DNA from: Rebecca billardiae RCC1528
Lineage: Eukaryota; Haptophyta
DNA length: 64,000 bases
Direction: 5' to 3'
NCBI GenBank assembly: GCA_965240325.2
Contig: OZ251237.1
Location: 1,488,001 to 1,552,000 of the forward strand
This document shows, in pieces, positions 9,509 through 19,924 of the stretch (position 1 is the first letter of the stretch; each line of letters begins with the position of its first letter). Under the pieces are notes generated by a model. The model made no database searches, had not been told where the DNA came from, and saw nothing but the letters and a program-made list of their open reading frames with translations. The position numbers and the translations under genes are program-made.

Positions 9509-12500
9509 TGACCGCGTTCCGCGGTCTTTTTCCGTAGAACGAACGTAGTTCGGGGCCCGCGGTGCACCCTCCGTCGGCTGCTGTCTCAGTCTGACATGTG
9601 TAACGACAGTTCGCCTGAGCTGCCACCGCCAACTCAGTCACTGCCGCCCACCGGGCCGGCGGGCCGAGGACTGTCGCCGCGGGCCGCCGCGGGGACTAGC
9701 GGCCGGCGCGCGCGCGCAGGCAGGGCGAGAGGCGCTGGCGCGTCGGCGCGAGCCGGCGCGTGCGCGCGAGCGGGCGCACCTGCTTGAGGTACTCGCCCTG
9801 CGCCATGCGCTCGACGACGGGCCGCTGGTCGCTCGTGCCGGCAGAGCGAGAGCGCGCGCCACTGCTGGCCCCGGCCTGCCGGCTGCGCAGCCTCGCACCG
9901 AGACCGACCGAGCGGAGCTCGGGGCGGTGGAACGAGGCGAGCGGCGTGTCGCGCCTGCCGCCGCGCGTGCGCGCCTGCTCCACCGCGCCGCCGTGCTCGC
10001 CCGCCGCCTCCTCCGCCGCGTCGGCCTCGAAGACGGCGGCTGCCAGCGGCAGGCTGAGCCGCGCGCGACTCACTCACACTGTGAGTCACACCCGCGGTCG
10101 CCTCGACAGCCATCTATCCACAGCTGCTCGAGCTGCTGGAGGGCGCCGCGACGATGGCAGCGCGGGCGCCCAGCGCGTCCGTTGCCGCGTCGCTCAGCTC
10201 GTCGAGCTCGGCGCCGCACTTCGCCAGCTTGGCGCCTAGCGCCTCCGCGTGTCACGTGCTCGTGCACGTCAGCCTGCTGATACTCCGCGGGTAACGCCGC
10301 CGCCCATCGGCACTTCTGGCATCTGCGCGCGCAGCTGCTGCAGCTCGACGGCGGAGTCGTCGCGGCTGGCGGCGAGGGTGCGCACCGCGTCGCCACTGGG
10401 GACACGGCACCCAGGGTCGGAGAAAATCGGCGCGCCTTTTATTTCCGCCTTGCATTTATTCAGCCGCGCGCTGCGCGGCGGACGCGCGCGTCTCGGGCGA
10501 GCGGGCGACGGCGCCGCGCTCCCGTGCGTGTGGACGATCCCGCGAGCGCAGAGCCGGCGAGCTAGGCTGGGCAGTCGTGCTGAAGTGCCATTCGCCGCTT
10601 CGCGCCGCGCATCGCATTCGGCTGTACTTGCCTCGGGCCAGCACTTGTCTGTGCACACCGCCACACGGCCAGCCCGTCGCCCGCGTGCGCCATGCGAGGC
10701 GAGACACACACGGAGCATGCGCTTCCGCGCGGCGAGGCCTACGCTGTACGCACTGCGCTACCTTGCGCCGCCGCGCATGAGCGCGGGTCCGAACAGCTGC
10801 GTTCAGGTGTGCTGATTGCATCATTCATACGAGCCGATTGGTCGAACAAGCGCTCTGGCCCGACGATGACGTTGCAGCGCACGCCATGCTGATATGCGGT
10901 GACGCGGAGCATGTGCGCTCGCGCGGAGTGGCCACACGCGTGACCGCTGTCCAGCTCTGCCCCGGCATTGAACTCCCTGACTCGTGCTCCGACGTCAATC
11001 TTGGCCCGAGCTAGTACGTGCATGTATGCGTGCTGATGCAGAATATACCTGAACGAGGCCCATGATGGCCTGCCTGCGTGTATGTGCCTCCTCGGATGAC
11101 ACGGCGCGTGTATGAATGTGTGTATACTACCTTGTCAAGCAGTAGCTCACGTCTGGACGTTCGTGTCGAACTTGACGGTGCGCATCGTGCACACACGGTC
11201 AGCCTTGATAGACGCACCCGTGCAGCCGGAAGGCAGCATCAGCCTGCCTAAGACGTGAGCATCCAGCCCCGACGCCGCTTCCGGTGCCTGAATGGCGCGC
11301 GCTCCTTTCACGCGGGAATGTGCTCACTACATCACTATCCAGAAGGGCGCATGTCCGTGCTTTGCATGCTCACATGACCCTCGCCGTAGGTCGATGCCAA
11401 CCGCTGCGTGATGCTCGATCATGCCTTTTGACGGCTGTGTGACCCGTGCAGATGCGTATGCCAGGCAGCGTACTGTGACGAGCGATGACGCGTGCATAAA
11501 CTACCTGGACATTGCCCAGTGCAACCAAGTGCCGGACGCCGACGCCGCTGCTCGCGGCACGCGTGCAGTCAGCCGAGGAATGCACACAACTTCCTTGTTG
11601 GTGCGGCGCACGCGATGGCCTGAGGCGCGGCGGATGCAGTGATTCCGAACGGCGAGCGGTGGAACGACGCAAATGGCTGCTCTTCAGCCGCGCTCAACCA
11701 CGCGCACCGCCTTCGCGGGCACGCAACTACCGCAGGAGGGCGCGCAGTCGGCGCCCATCTCGCCCCTCCAGCGCCGCCCAGCGCGCTGTCAAGCGCAGCC
11801 GCCAGCGGCAGAGGTTGGTGGTGCTCTGACGGCATCACCAACATATTCGGAAAAGAAAATCCCCACCCGAAATTCCTGCGCCCAGTGGTTGCCGAGGCCT
11901 GCAGCCCGGTGATCGCCGCGTCGACGCGCGCGGCGATTTCCCCACGCAGCTCCTCGCGCCACGTGGCCGCCGCTCGCGTGCAGGCAGCTGGGCGCCGCTG
12001 CGCGACCCGGAACCGGCGCGCGTTTCACTGATGCTCCTGCTCGTCCTCACGCTGCTGCACCTCCGCGCCGCCGTCGACCGAGTTGAGGAGGAGCTCGCGC
12101 TCAGCGTCGAGGCGCGAGCTCGCGTGCTTGAGCTCGCCCTTCAGCCGCGCGAGCTCCGGGCGCATCCGGCTCATCAGCTGGCTGCCGCGCCGCTCGCTCG
12201 GCGGTCGCTCTGCTCCGGGCGGCGAGCGACGAGCTCGCGTGCTCCGGACTCGGCTCGCCCTTGCGCGCTGCTCGTCGAGTGACGAACGCGCCCGCGGGCA
12301 GGCTGTTGCCCGTCGCCCCCGCCGCGATCTCGCCGCCCCCGCCGCGATCTCGTCGCGCATGCTCCGTGCGCAGCGCGACGCAACTGGTGCGCGCGCTCCG
12401 TGTCTGGCGCGCGCCTAGTAGCGGCAGCGAGGCCTGTTAAGTGACTATGCTTGTTTTACTATGGTCATGTGCTTATTTACTATGGTCACAGTCTACCCAC

Positions 12501-12753
12501 AATTACCCACCCTCGCACACTTGGACGTGGGTTTCGTTGATTCCTCTGACTATCAAAAGAGCGGACGCGCCCATTTCTCGCTGCAATGGATGTCTCTTGC
12601 GGTCTCAAAATTCGAAACTCGGTCTCCTCCAGCCCTGAAAATCGTCCCCGCCCATGGCCCATCCCTTTTTCTTTGATCAAAGATCTTTTTGAAACGTGGT
12701 TAGGGCCCACGGAGCGGGCTCCACGCTGCGCGCTCCGCCCTGCACCGCGGGCC
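9509..12753 (-). mobile_element. Helentron-like element, copy 2, with gene cargo
   Basis: Same ends as the copies at 2706-4375 and 59143-60540, in minus orientation. The 5' end at 12753 reads GGCCCGCGGTGCAGGG. Near the 3' end TGCACCGCGGGCC (9566-9554) is a perfect 13-bp inverted match to it, followed by the palindrome GACCGCGGAACGCGGTC at 9526-9510. The internal 5' segment with GTTTCAAAAAGATC is also shared with the other copies. Both flanks are AT-rich. At 3.2 kb it is about twice the length of the others, and the extra length holds coiled-coil coding remnants on the same strand, consistent with gene capture as known for Helitrons. Confidence 0.55.
9640..12360 (-). pseudogene. Coiled-coil gene or captured fragments, frames broken
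   Basis: Several minus-strand segments have protein-like composition but lie in different frames. In order these are about 12210-12030 (MSRMRPELARLKGELK, heptad-like), 12000-11890 (TWREELRGEIAARVDAA), 10420-10270 (AVELQQLRAQMPEVPMGG), 10235-10140 (LAKCGAELDELSDAATDALG) and 10055-9785 (LASFHRPELRSVG, ending VVERMAQGEYLKQ at a GTGCGC donor-like site). Some gaps look like introns, but at least one would be only 41-53 bp, and I could not build one continuous frame. It may be a real multi-exon gene with tiny introns or decayed cargo of the surrounding mobile element. No family recognised. Confidence 0.35.
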
Positions 12754-13988
12754 ATAAATAATAAGTGCTAACTATAGAGCGCAGATTAAGCTGCTAGAGT
12801 ATAGTAGTCCGATCCGACCCGAGTCACAGGCGCGATCTGACCGCCGTCACTAAGACTCCGACTGCTCCCACGGCGGCGGCATCCCGGACCGACTGCTTCG
12901 GTCCCGTGTGTGTGACCCCCGCCGTGACAGTGTCCGACGAGGCCGCGAGCGGCACGGGGCTTATTAGACGTGGTCGTCACGCCAGCCGTACGATTAGATA
13001 AGTTGGCGGCCCGTACGGTGCGTGCTGCCGCTCAGTAATCAGTCCGATTTAATCAGCAGTATGCCTACAGCTAGTATACTGGCTACGCCAGCCAGACTTG
13101 GGCGCACTCCGCAGGCGCAGCCGCCGCAGGCGGCGGCGCGCACGCCCGCCTGCACCCGGGCCGGCGGGCCGCGGCCGCGGCGGCGCGGCGCCGTGAGCGA
13201 CCCGCGGGGGCCGACCGTCTGATGATGATATTGATGGCAGCCTAGCTCGCTCGTCCTCATAGCCTATATCCGTGTCAGATCTCAGTCGGACTACGGTAGT
13301 TATTAGTACTCCGCCGCAGCACGCCGCGCCACTGCTTGCTAGCTCTGGACTGGAGGCTACTCACTCCGTGCTAATTATCATCATCATTGAGATAGTAGAC
13401 TTAGAGTCGGCTCCCGCGGACGCGGACGCGGGACGGCGGCGGCTGCTGCTGTGAGTGTTACGAGTGCTGAGGCTCGGCCCGACGGCCCGTCGGCCCGAGT
13501 CTGACCTCGGGACTCGGGAGTCGGGCGAGGCTCATCAGGACTCAAGCTGCCACGCCCACAGTGTCAGTGAGCATGTGACTTTTGACGAGTGGGCTGAAGG
13601 CCCTGCTGCCGCTGGTAAGTGGTAACGTCCGCTCAGGGGCCCGTGAGTCGTGACGACTACTATATCGCCATAGTATGCCATAGTGAAGTAGCAGTCGCAT
13701 AGCTTAACATAAGGCCTGAGTCGTCAAGTCCCGGGCGCCGAACGGTCCGACTGACTGAGTCTACTCCGAGGGCAACTTCTGATTGCTTGCAACCGGCGCG
13801 TCCGGCGCCGCGCGACTCGACCGTCAGTCCTGAGAGCCGAGGCCGAGGCCGAGGCCGTGCACCGGCGGCTGGCGACGGTGCTCTACCGGTCATCCATTCA
13901 CCATTGCTCTCTGACGACCGTCGGCGGCAACGGGCGAGGGCACGAATGGGGTCCGCACGCTCTGAGTGCATGCAGCCCGACACTTGAA
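12754..13988. other. Intergenic, no gene seen
   Basis: Mixed-composition sequence between the second mobile element and the FCP1 stop codon. Open frames are short and Arg/Pro-rich. No repeat or RNA gene recognised. Confidence 0.4.
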
Positions 13989-14424
13989 TCACCGGCCGCA
14001 CGCCGGGCGCGGTGGCAGTGCGTGGGGCAGTTGCTGAGAAGACTGCGCGAATCCCACGCCGGATGCTGATGCGGCAGCGGCCGGGTCAGGGACGTACCCC
14101 AGCTGTCGGAGAATGCTGTCCACGTCGGTTCGCTTCACAAGAGCGAGCATGCTGCCGAGCGCCTCGTCCTTGGCCGCCATGGTCGCCGATGGGTCGAGCA
14201 CGCGCTCGGCGAGCTCCTGCACGCGCTGCTGATCACGCTCGCTGCGCGCACGGGAGGGGCACGCGCGCGCGCAGGACCGGCCTGAGTGCGCGCACGATGC
14301 GCCCACCACGCCGCCCGCAACCCTGCAAGATCTGGGCGCGCGCCGAGCGGAGGCAGCGGTGGCGAACACGCGCGCACCTGAGGACCCTGCGCAGCGCATC
14401 AAGAGTCTGCGCGTCCTGCCTGCT

Positions 14425-14455
<31 letters not shown>

Positions 14456-16329
14456 CGCTGCTGTGCATCCTGCTTGCTGGGCGCTGCGCCCGCCGCCCCT
14501 CCCGCAGGCGCTGCTGGCCGTTGCCGCGGGTCCGCCGGGCCTGCTCCGCTGACCGCCGTTGCCTCCGCGCGCCGCTGCGGGACCGATTCCTCGACGATCG
14601 AGGACGTCGGCGTCATGTAGGCCCCGCCGCCGCCGCCGCCACCGCCACCGCCACCGCCACCGCCTGCGGCGGCGCCCTTTGCTCCCGCGTCCGGCCTTTT
14701 GCGCGGGTCACTCAACGCAGCGGCGAGCTGCGCATCCACTGGCACCGCCGCCGGCTGTCGCGGCGCCGCGGTGTCGGGCGAGGCGCTGCCTACGGTCTGC
14801 GGCTCAGGCGGCGGCGGCGTGGGCGCTGCCGCGGCGGTGCCGTTCTGCGGGCGGCGGCGCGGGTCTTGCGGCGGATCCGCCGCCGGGTCGGGCCCTTCCG
14901 CGCTCCTCTGGCTTCGCCTCGGGTCGGCGCGCGGATCAACGCGCGGCTCCTCAACCGCTGCTGCTGCGGGCTGCGGCGCCGACGGCGGCAGCGGCGCAGC
15001 GCCCGGCACGGCCGCGCCCGACGGCCACGCCGCGACCTCGACAGCGCCCGGTGGAAGCGATGGCGCAGGCTCATCGGGCTGCGGCGGCGGCAGCTGAAGC
15101 CGCGGCCAGGCGTGATCCGCCTCGGCCACGCGCTCGCACCTGAACACGGACTCAAGCAGCCAGTTGGGCGTCACAGTCGGAATCCCGACGCTCTGAGCCT
15201 TCTCCAGCGTCCCCGTCCATGGCCGGCCCGAGATCACGTGTGTGACTGACTGGTCGAACTCCATGAGGCAGGAGGCGCCGTAGCGCTGCGCGCGCGGGAT
15301 GCGGGCGGGCGGGGCGATGGGCGGGCGGGGCGGAGCGCTGGGCATCGGCATGGAGGCGGTGCGGCGGCTCGCACGCCGCCAGCGCAGCGCTCGCAGCCAG
15401 CCAGCCGCGGCCTCTGCGTGGCGCAGCGGCCAGCCGCGTGAGAGCGAGGGCGCGCGCGCGGCGCGTACGACGGCCAGCCTCCACAGCGGCATGTCCTCCG
15501 CCTCGTTGCGGTCACCTATCAATCCGCCCGAGAACACGACGACCACGTTCTGCAGCACGCTCAGCCGCACAGACTCGACGGCCTCCGCGACCGGCGCGCG
15601 CGGCTCCCGCTGCTGGACGCGCGCGAGCACCTTTGGCAGCGCGCGCTCGAGCATGTGCTCGAGCTGGTGGTCGTTGCGCTGGTCGACGTGCACGAAGTTC
15701 TCGATGGTGCGCATCGCGCCCTGCATGAGCGAGGGCATGCCGTCCACCTTGAAGAAGTGGAACGGGCGCACGAGCAGGACGCACCGCCGCGCGGCCTCCT
15801 CCCAGATGTCATCTCGGTCGTCGAGGATGATCACACGATGCCGCCGCTCCTCGCCTACGAGCAGGCTGAGCCGCTTGACCGGCTCGCCCTCGGTGCGCGA
15901 GCAGACGCGATCGCCGAAGAAGCGTCGGTCCGGATCGATGATCCGCAAGATCTCCTTCGTGTACCCCTCGGAGCCGTGGGTATACACCGCGAGATCGAAC
16001 AACTCGTGCGCGCGCTCAAGGAAGGAGCGTAAGCCGTTGCGCAGCTTCACCTGGTACTTGTACCGGATGCCACCGGTGCCGCGCTCTGCGGGGACCTCGA
16101 ACTGCTGCACGTCGCTCATCAGGTCCTCGTACTCCTGCTCGGGCAGCGCGCCGACCGGCGCCGAGTGCACGATCGTGTTGTCGATGTCAAGGACAAGGCA
16201 CAGGCGCGGCGGGCTGCGCGGGTCGACGCTCGCCGCCTTCGGCGTGGGCTGACCAAGGTCGTCGCGGTGCAAGGGGCTGCGCTTTCGGCCGCGCTGCTCT
16301 GCCGGGCCACCCTCGGCGACGCTGAGCAT
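13989..16329 (-). CDS. FCP1: FCP1-type RNA polymerase II CTD phosphatase
   Basis: Predicted nuclear phosphatase that removes phosphate from the RNA polymerase II C-terminal domain. Exons 16329-15469, 15285-14378 and 14241-13989 encode 673 residues. LVLDIDNTIVHS carries the catalytic DxDxT motif (D48, D50, T52). The FCP domain continues through VYTHGSEGYTKEILRIIDP and VIILDDRDDIW to about residue 205. A BRCT domain (about 258-345) spans intron 1: SVLQNVVVVFSGG in exon 1 and VTHVISGRPW in exon 2. A long Pro/Ala-rich linker with a Gly run follows. The last exon adds a helical tail with RVQELAERVLDP. Intron 1 is 183 bp and in frame, intron 2 is 136 bp. The start is the only ATG before the FCP domain; frames open further upstream are antisense to TOM40. 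Confidence 0.85.
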
Positions 16330-16587
16330 CGCCTCCGCCGGGACCGTGCGGCCCCCCCGCCGCTGTTCCCTCTGCTGGCGAGCGGCGCCACGGATCGCTG
16401 CCCAAGGACTGCGGCCGAGGCGGCGGCGGAGGTCTGCAGCGGCGCACAGGGAAGCCGCCGCTTGAGCATGTGTCCGGGAGATCGGCGCCTCGGCCGGCTC
16501 GTCGCCGGACTTGAACTTGTGAAAGTCCGACGAGCGAGCGCTGAGAGGGAAGCCGCGTGTCACTGCCACTTCTCGAGCGCGCCCGTA
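16330..16587. promoter_or_regulatory. Shared intergenic region, FCP1 / TOM40 divergent pair
   Basis: 258 bp separate the two start codons. Both 5' UTRs and promoters must fit here. GC-rich with no evident TATA box. Inferred from arrangement. Confidence 0.4.
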
Positions 16588-17433
16588 ATGGCCGCGCCGT
16601 CGCGCTTCGCCGATCTGCCCAACCCGGGCAAGCTGGAGGAGATCCAGAAGGAGGCGAAGGCGATCCTTGCGCTCGACATCTTCGATGGCGCGCGGTTCGA
16701 GATCAACAAGGGCCTCAACCAGAACTTTGCGGTCACGCACAACGTGTGGATGGGCTCGAGCGTCATGCCGCCCTCGTACGAGTTTGGGGCGAACGTGGGC
16801 GACGAGAAGACGCTGCTGGCGAGCCGGGTCGATCACAACGGGAGGGTCAACGCACGCGTGCAGTACGCCCTCACGCCGAATGCGGCGGTGCGTGGGATCG
16901 CGAGTGTGTCGGGCGAACGCGCGCAGGACAGCCTGCAGCTTGACCTCGACCTGAAGGGAGCACACAGCATGTCGGGGCTGAGGTACATGTCGGGCGGCGT
17001 CGTGATGGCAACGTACATGCAGAGCGTCACGCCGAGCCTGGCCCTCGGCTCGGAGCTCTTCTACCACCACGGCCGGACCATCACCGGCCTGCACGGCGCC
17101 CTCAAGTACGGACCGCCCGAGCGCGTCTTCACGGCAAAGGCCGGCTCGTTCGGCAACCTCGAGCTGTCGTACGCGCACAAGGTGAACGAGAAGGTGGGCT
17201 TCGCGGCGGAGATGCAGTACTACCACGCGCAGGTGTGCTCCTTCGGCATCGGCTCCGAGTTCAAGCTGCGGCAGGCGACGTACAAGGGGCTGATCACCTC
17301 GGACTGCACCGTCGCTGCCACGCTCGAGGAGAAGGTCGTGCCCGGGATCGCGAGCTTCATCCTCTCCGGCCAGATCAACCACAAGAAGAAGGACTACAAG
17401 TTTGGCTTCGCGCTCGCGCTTGGCGCGTCCTGA
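16588..17433 (+). CDS. TOM40: TOM40, mitochondrial outer-membrane protein import channel
   Basis: A beta-barrel of the eukaryotic porin family and the pore of the TOM complex, through which nearly all nuclear-encoded mitochondrial proteins pass. Single exon, 281 residues. Recognisable TOM40 features are LPNPGKLEEIQKEAK at the N-terminus, FDGARFEINKGLNQNFAVTH, then MGSSVMPPSYEFGA, and the C-terminal KKKDYKFGFALALGAS, which fits the beta-signal position. It is shorter than the ~350-residue yeast and animal proteins because it lacks a long N-terminal extension before the barrel. The same frame is open upstream, but this ATG is the first that gives a TOM40 N-terminus and it leaves room for the divergent promoter. 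Confidence 0.9.
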   Translation: MAAPSRFADLPNPGKLEEIQKEAKAILALDIFDGARFEINKGLNQNFAVTHNVWMGSSVMPPSYEFGANVGDEKTLLASRVDHNGRVNARVQYALTPNAAVRGIASVSGERAQDSLQLDLDLKGAHSMSGLRYMSGGVVMATYMQSVTPSLALGSELFYHHGRTITGLHGALKYGPPERVFTAKAGSFGNLELSYAHKVNEKVGFAAEMQYYHAQVCSFGIGSEFKLRQATYKGLITSDCTVAATLEEKVVPGIASFILSGQINHKKKDYKFGFALALGAS

Positions 17434-17903
17434 GCGCTGGCGGCCCCGCCGATGTCGCCGCGCGGAGTCCGCGGGGCGACCGTGGGCAACCCTGCAAAAG
17501 GGGCCCGCGCGCGTGGTGGCGTGGCGACAGCTTTGCGCACGCGGCCGCCCATCTCCTCGGTATGAGATGCGCCCGGCTGCTCGAGTCGGCGCGCACCCTC
17601 CTGCGCATCGCAGGTCTCGTCAGCGTCACCGCAGCTGCCGCGTTGTGTGACGACGCTGTTCTCGAGCCGCTGGTCACCGCAGATGAACTGCTGACATTGC
17701 CCGGCGGCGGCTTTGGTGCGGCCGCAGCAGCCCGCAGCTGACCTGCTGACCTGACAGGCCCGCAGGGCGCCTCCCAGGAGCCGTTGCTCGTTGAGCACGA
17801 TTCGTGGCGCCTTTGCCACGCCCACGCAGCAGCCCGACGACATGACATATACGCGCCTGTAACATATTATACATAGATGGCATCAGTTTCAAATACACGA
17901 CGA
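17434..17903. other. 3' regions of convergent genes
   Basis: Holds the 3' ends of TOM40 (plus) and the secreted coiled-coil gene (minus). No additional gene is supported; the sequence is GC-rich, becoming AT-richer near 17850-17880. Confidence 0.4.
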
Positions 17904-19805
17904 TTAGTCCGCCGCGGTGCCCGCGTTGTCGGTGTCCGATGTCACCGAATCCGATGCCTCGCAAGCTTCCTGCCCGCCCTGGGTGTCGCTGTCGCTCTCG
18001 GCTGTACGGCGCCGCCGCGAGGAGCCGTTTGCACCAGCTGTCTTGGCGCCGGCCTTCTTCTTCACGCCCTTGCCAGGCTGCGTCGCCTTCCGCCTTGAAC
18101 CGCCCGCACCCGCGCGCGACACGCGGCTGGCGGTTGCGACGGTTGCGCGCGGTGGAGGCTCGGGAGCGGCTGCGGCGGCGCTACCCGACTGCTCGCCAAG
18201 TCGGAGCTCCTGCTCGTGGATGCGGGCCTCCATCTCGCGCAGCTGCGCCGCGTGCGCCCGGCGCACCGCCTCCACCTCGGCGCCGAGCTGCGCGCGCAGC
18301 TGCTCCAGCCGCTGGTCCTTGCCCTCCCGGCTCTCGGCGAGCCGTCGGCTCTGCCTGCGCGCATCCTCCTGCGCGTCGGACAGCTGCGAGCGGAGGTCGT
18401 CGATCAGCCGCCGGCTGTCCTCGGCGTCGCGCGCGGCGTCCTCGCGCGCGCGCGCGAGCTGCTCGTGCTCTGTGCGCTGCTGCGCGCTCAGCGCCTCGTG
18501 CCACCGCCGCAGCTTGCTCAGCTCCGCACCGAGCGCGGTCGCGTTCGCGCGAGAGGCCTTGAGGCGCGACTGCAGCGCCCTCAGCTTGCGCTGTGCACTC
18601 GGGCCCGCGCCCGCGCTCGCGCCGCCGCCGCTTGAGGCGCGTGCATCCTCGCTCGGCGCGTCGTCGTCGGCGTCGGGCAGAGCGCCGCCGGCGGGCCCGG
18701 ACTCAGCGCGCGCGGGCGCGGGCGCGCTCGCCGCCGCCGCGGAGATGCCGCTCACGGGCGCTTCTGCGGGCGCTTCTGCGGGCGCTTCTGCGGGCGCGCC
18801 CGCGGGCGCGTCTGCGCGCGCGGCCTCGGCCGCGCGAGCGCCGGCGGCGCGCGCGTCCTCGAGCTCAGCCTGGAGGGAGGCGAGCGCGGCCGACGAGCGA
18901 TCGTGCGCGGCGGCAGCAGCGCTCCGCGTCTCGTTCAGCTCCGCCTCGAGCGCGGCGATCTCGCCGGCGCTCGAAGCGCGCGCCGCTTCGAGCTCGGCGC
19001 GTGCCTCGGCGAGCGCGGCGGCGGAGCGCGTGCCGTTGCGCTCGGCAGCGGCGCGCGTCTCGTTGAGCTCAGCCTCGAGCGCGGCGGTCGCGGCGGTGCT
19101 CGAGGCGCGCAGCTCGTCGAGCTCGGCCTCGAGCGCGGCCACCGCACACGCGGAGCGGTTCTGCTCCGCCGCGGCGGCCGCGCGCGTCTCGTTCAGCTCC
19201 GCCTCGACCGCAGCGACGGCGGCAGCGCGGAGGGAGCGCGCGTCGTCCAGCTCAGCCTCGAGCGCACGCAGCGCGGCGGCGGTGCGCTCGAGCTCGGCGG
19301 TGCTGTTCCGGCGCGCGGCGTCGAGTTGCGCCTGCAGCGCAGCCACCGCCTCGGCCGAGCCCTCCGCGCGCAGCGCCTCCAGCTGGCCGTGCAGCTGCGC
19401 GATCGAGCCGTCGCGCTGCACGAGCGCCGCCTGTAGGTCGTACGCTCGGCGCGAGAGCGTGCGGGCGTCCTCGGCGCGGGCCTCGGCGGTGCGCCTGGCC
19501 ATTTCGAGGTCGCGCGCGTGCTGCCGGATCAGCTCGAGCACGCGCTCCTTGCGCGCGCCGAACGGCGAGCTGAAGATGTGCTGCACCACGCGCTCCTCAT
19601 CCGAAGCGTGCGCGGCAGCACCGGCGGCCGGCTGGCGCTGGGGGTGGTGCGGCTGGGCGCTCTGCGGCGAGAAGGCGGCGCCGAGATCGATGAGTCCACT
19701 GCGGCGGTCCGCGCTGGACGCCTCGCCGCCGCTCGCCAGGCACGCGAGCAGCACGGCGCTCACGCGCCGCATCCCCACACGGCGCGTCGACATCATCGAC
19801 GGCAT
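17904..19805 (-). CDS. Secreted or ER coiled-coil protein with repeated N-glycosylation sites
   Basis: Single exon, 633 residues, no family recognised. Residues 12-31 (MRRVSAVLLACLASGGEASS) look like a signal peptide, so it should enter the secretory pathway. Residues ~70-330 and ~405-545 are heptad-like, rich in Ala, Glu, Leu and Arg. The first coil is built from repeats of about 30 residues around ALEAELNETRAAA, each bringing a glycosylation sequon; I count at least seven N-x-S/T sites. A Pro/Ala stretch with PAEAPAEAP separates the coils. The C-terminus is basic (GVKKKAGAKTAG), then acidic with Asp/Ser runs. No transmembrane helix is seen after the signal. An equally long antisense frame (17917-19869, plus) is a compositional shadow. 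Function unknown. Confidence 0.65.
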   Translation of the reverse strand: MPSMMSTRRVGMRRVSAVLLACLASGGEASSADRRSGLIDLGAAFSPQSAQPHHPQRQPAAGAAAHASDEERVVQHIFSSPFGARKERVLELIRQHARDLEMARRTAEARAEDARTLSRRAYDLQAALVQRDGSIAQLHGQLEALRAEGSAEAVAALQAQLDAARRNSTAELERTAAALRALEAELDDARSLRAAAVAAVEAELNETRAAAAAEQNRSACAVAALEAELDELRASSTAATAALEAELNETRAAAERNGTRSAAALAEARAELEAARASSAGEIAALEAELNETRSAAAAAHDRSSAALASLQAELEDARAAGARAAEAARADAPAGAPAEAPAEAPAEAPVSGISAAAASAPAPARAESGPAGGALPDADDDAPSEDARASSGGGASAGAGPSAQRKLRALQSRLKASRANATALGAELSKLRRWHEALSAQQRTEHEQLARAREDAARDAEDSRRLIDDLRSQLSDAQEDARRQSRRLAESREGKDQRLEQLRAQLGAEVEAVRRAHAAQLREMEARIHEQELRLGEQSGSAAAAAPEPPPRATVATASRVSRAGAGGSRRKATQPGKGVKKKAGAKTAGANGSSRRRRTAESDSDTQGGQEACEASDSVTSDTDNAGTAAD

Positions 19806-19924
19806 CGTGGGTTCGGCCCAGCACCGGACTTTCTCAGGTCCTGAACTTGGAGGCTGCAGCTGGCGCTAGCGCATCACGTGGCGGCGGAGCTGCCATCGCG
19901 GAGACAGCGCGGGGCCACTCGCGT
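19806..19924. promoter_or_regulatory. Shared intergenic region, coiled-coil gene / eIF4E
   Basis: Only 119 bp lie between the divergent start codons, so a bidirectional promoter is likely. No named element seen. Confidence 0.4.

Noticed and set aside
14233-17382. Continuous 1049-codon minus frame over FCP1 and TOM40
   Set aside because: The part above 16329 is antisense to TOM40 and the part below 14377 is intronic. FCP1 features lie only in the exons given, and the true C-terminus is in another frame.
17917-19869. 650-codon plus-strand frame opposite the coiled-coil gene
   Set aside because: Ser/Ala/Arg composition without motifs; it mirrors the codon structure of the minus-strand gene, which has a leader and heptads, and it overlaps the eIF4E promoter.
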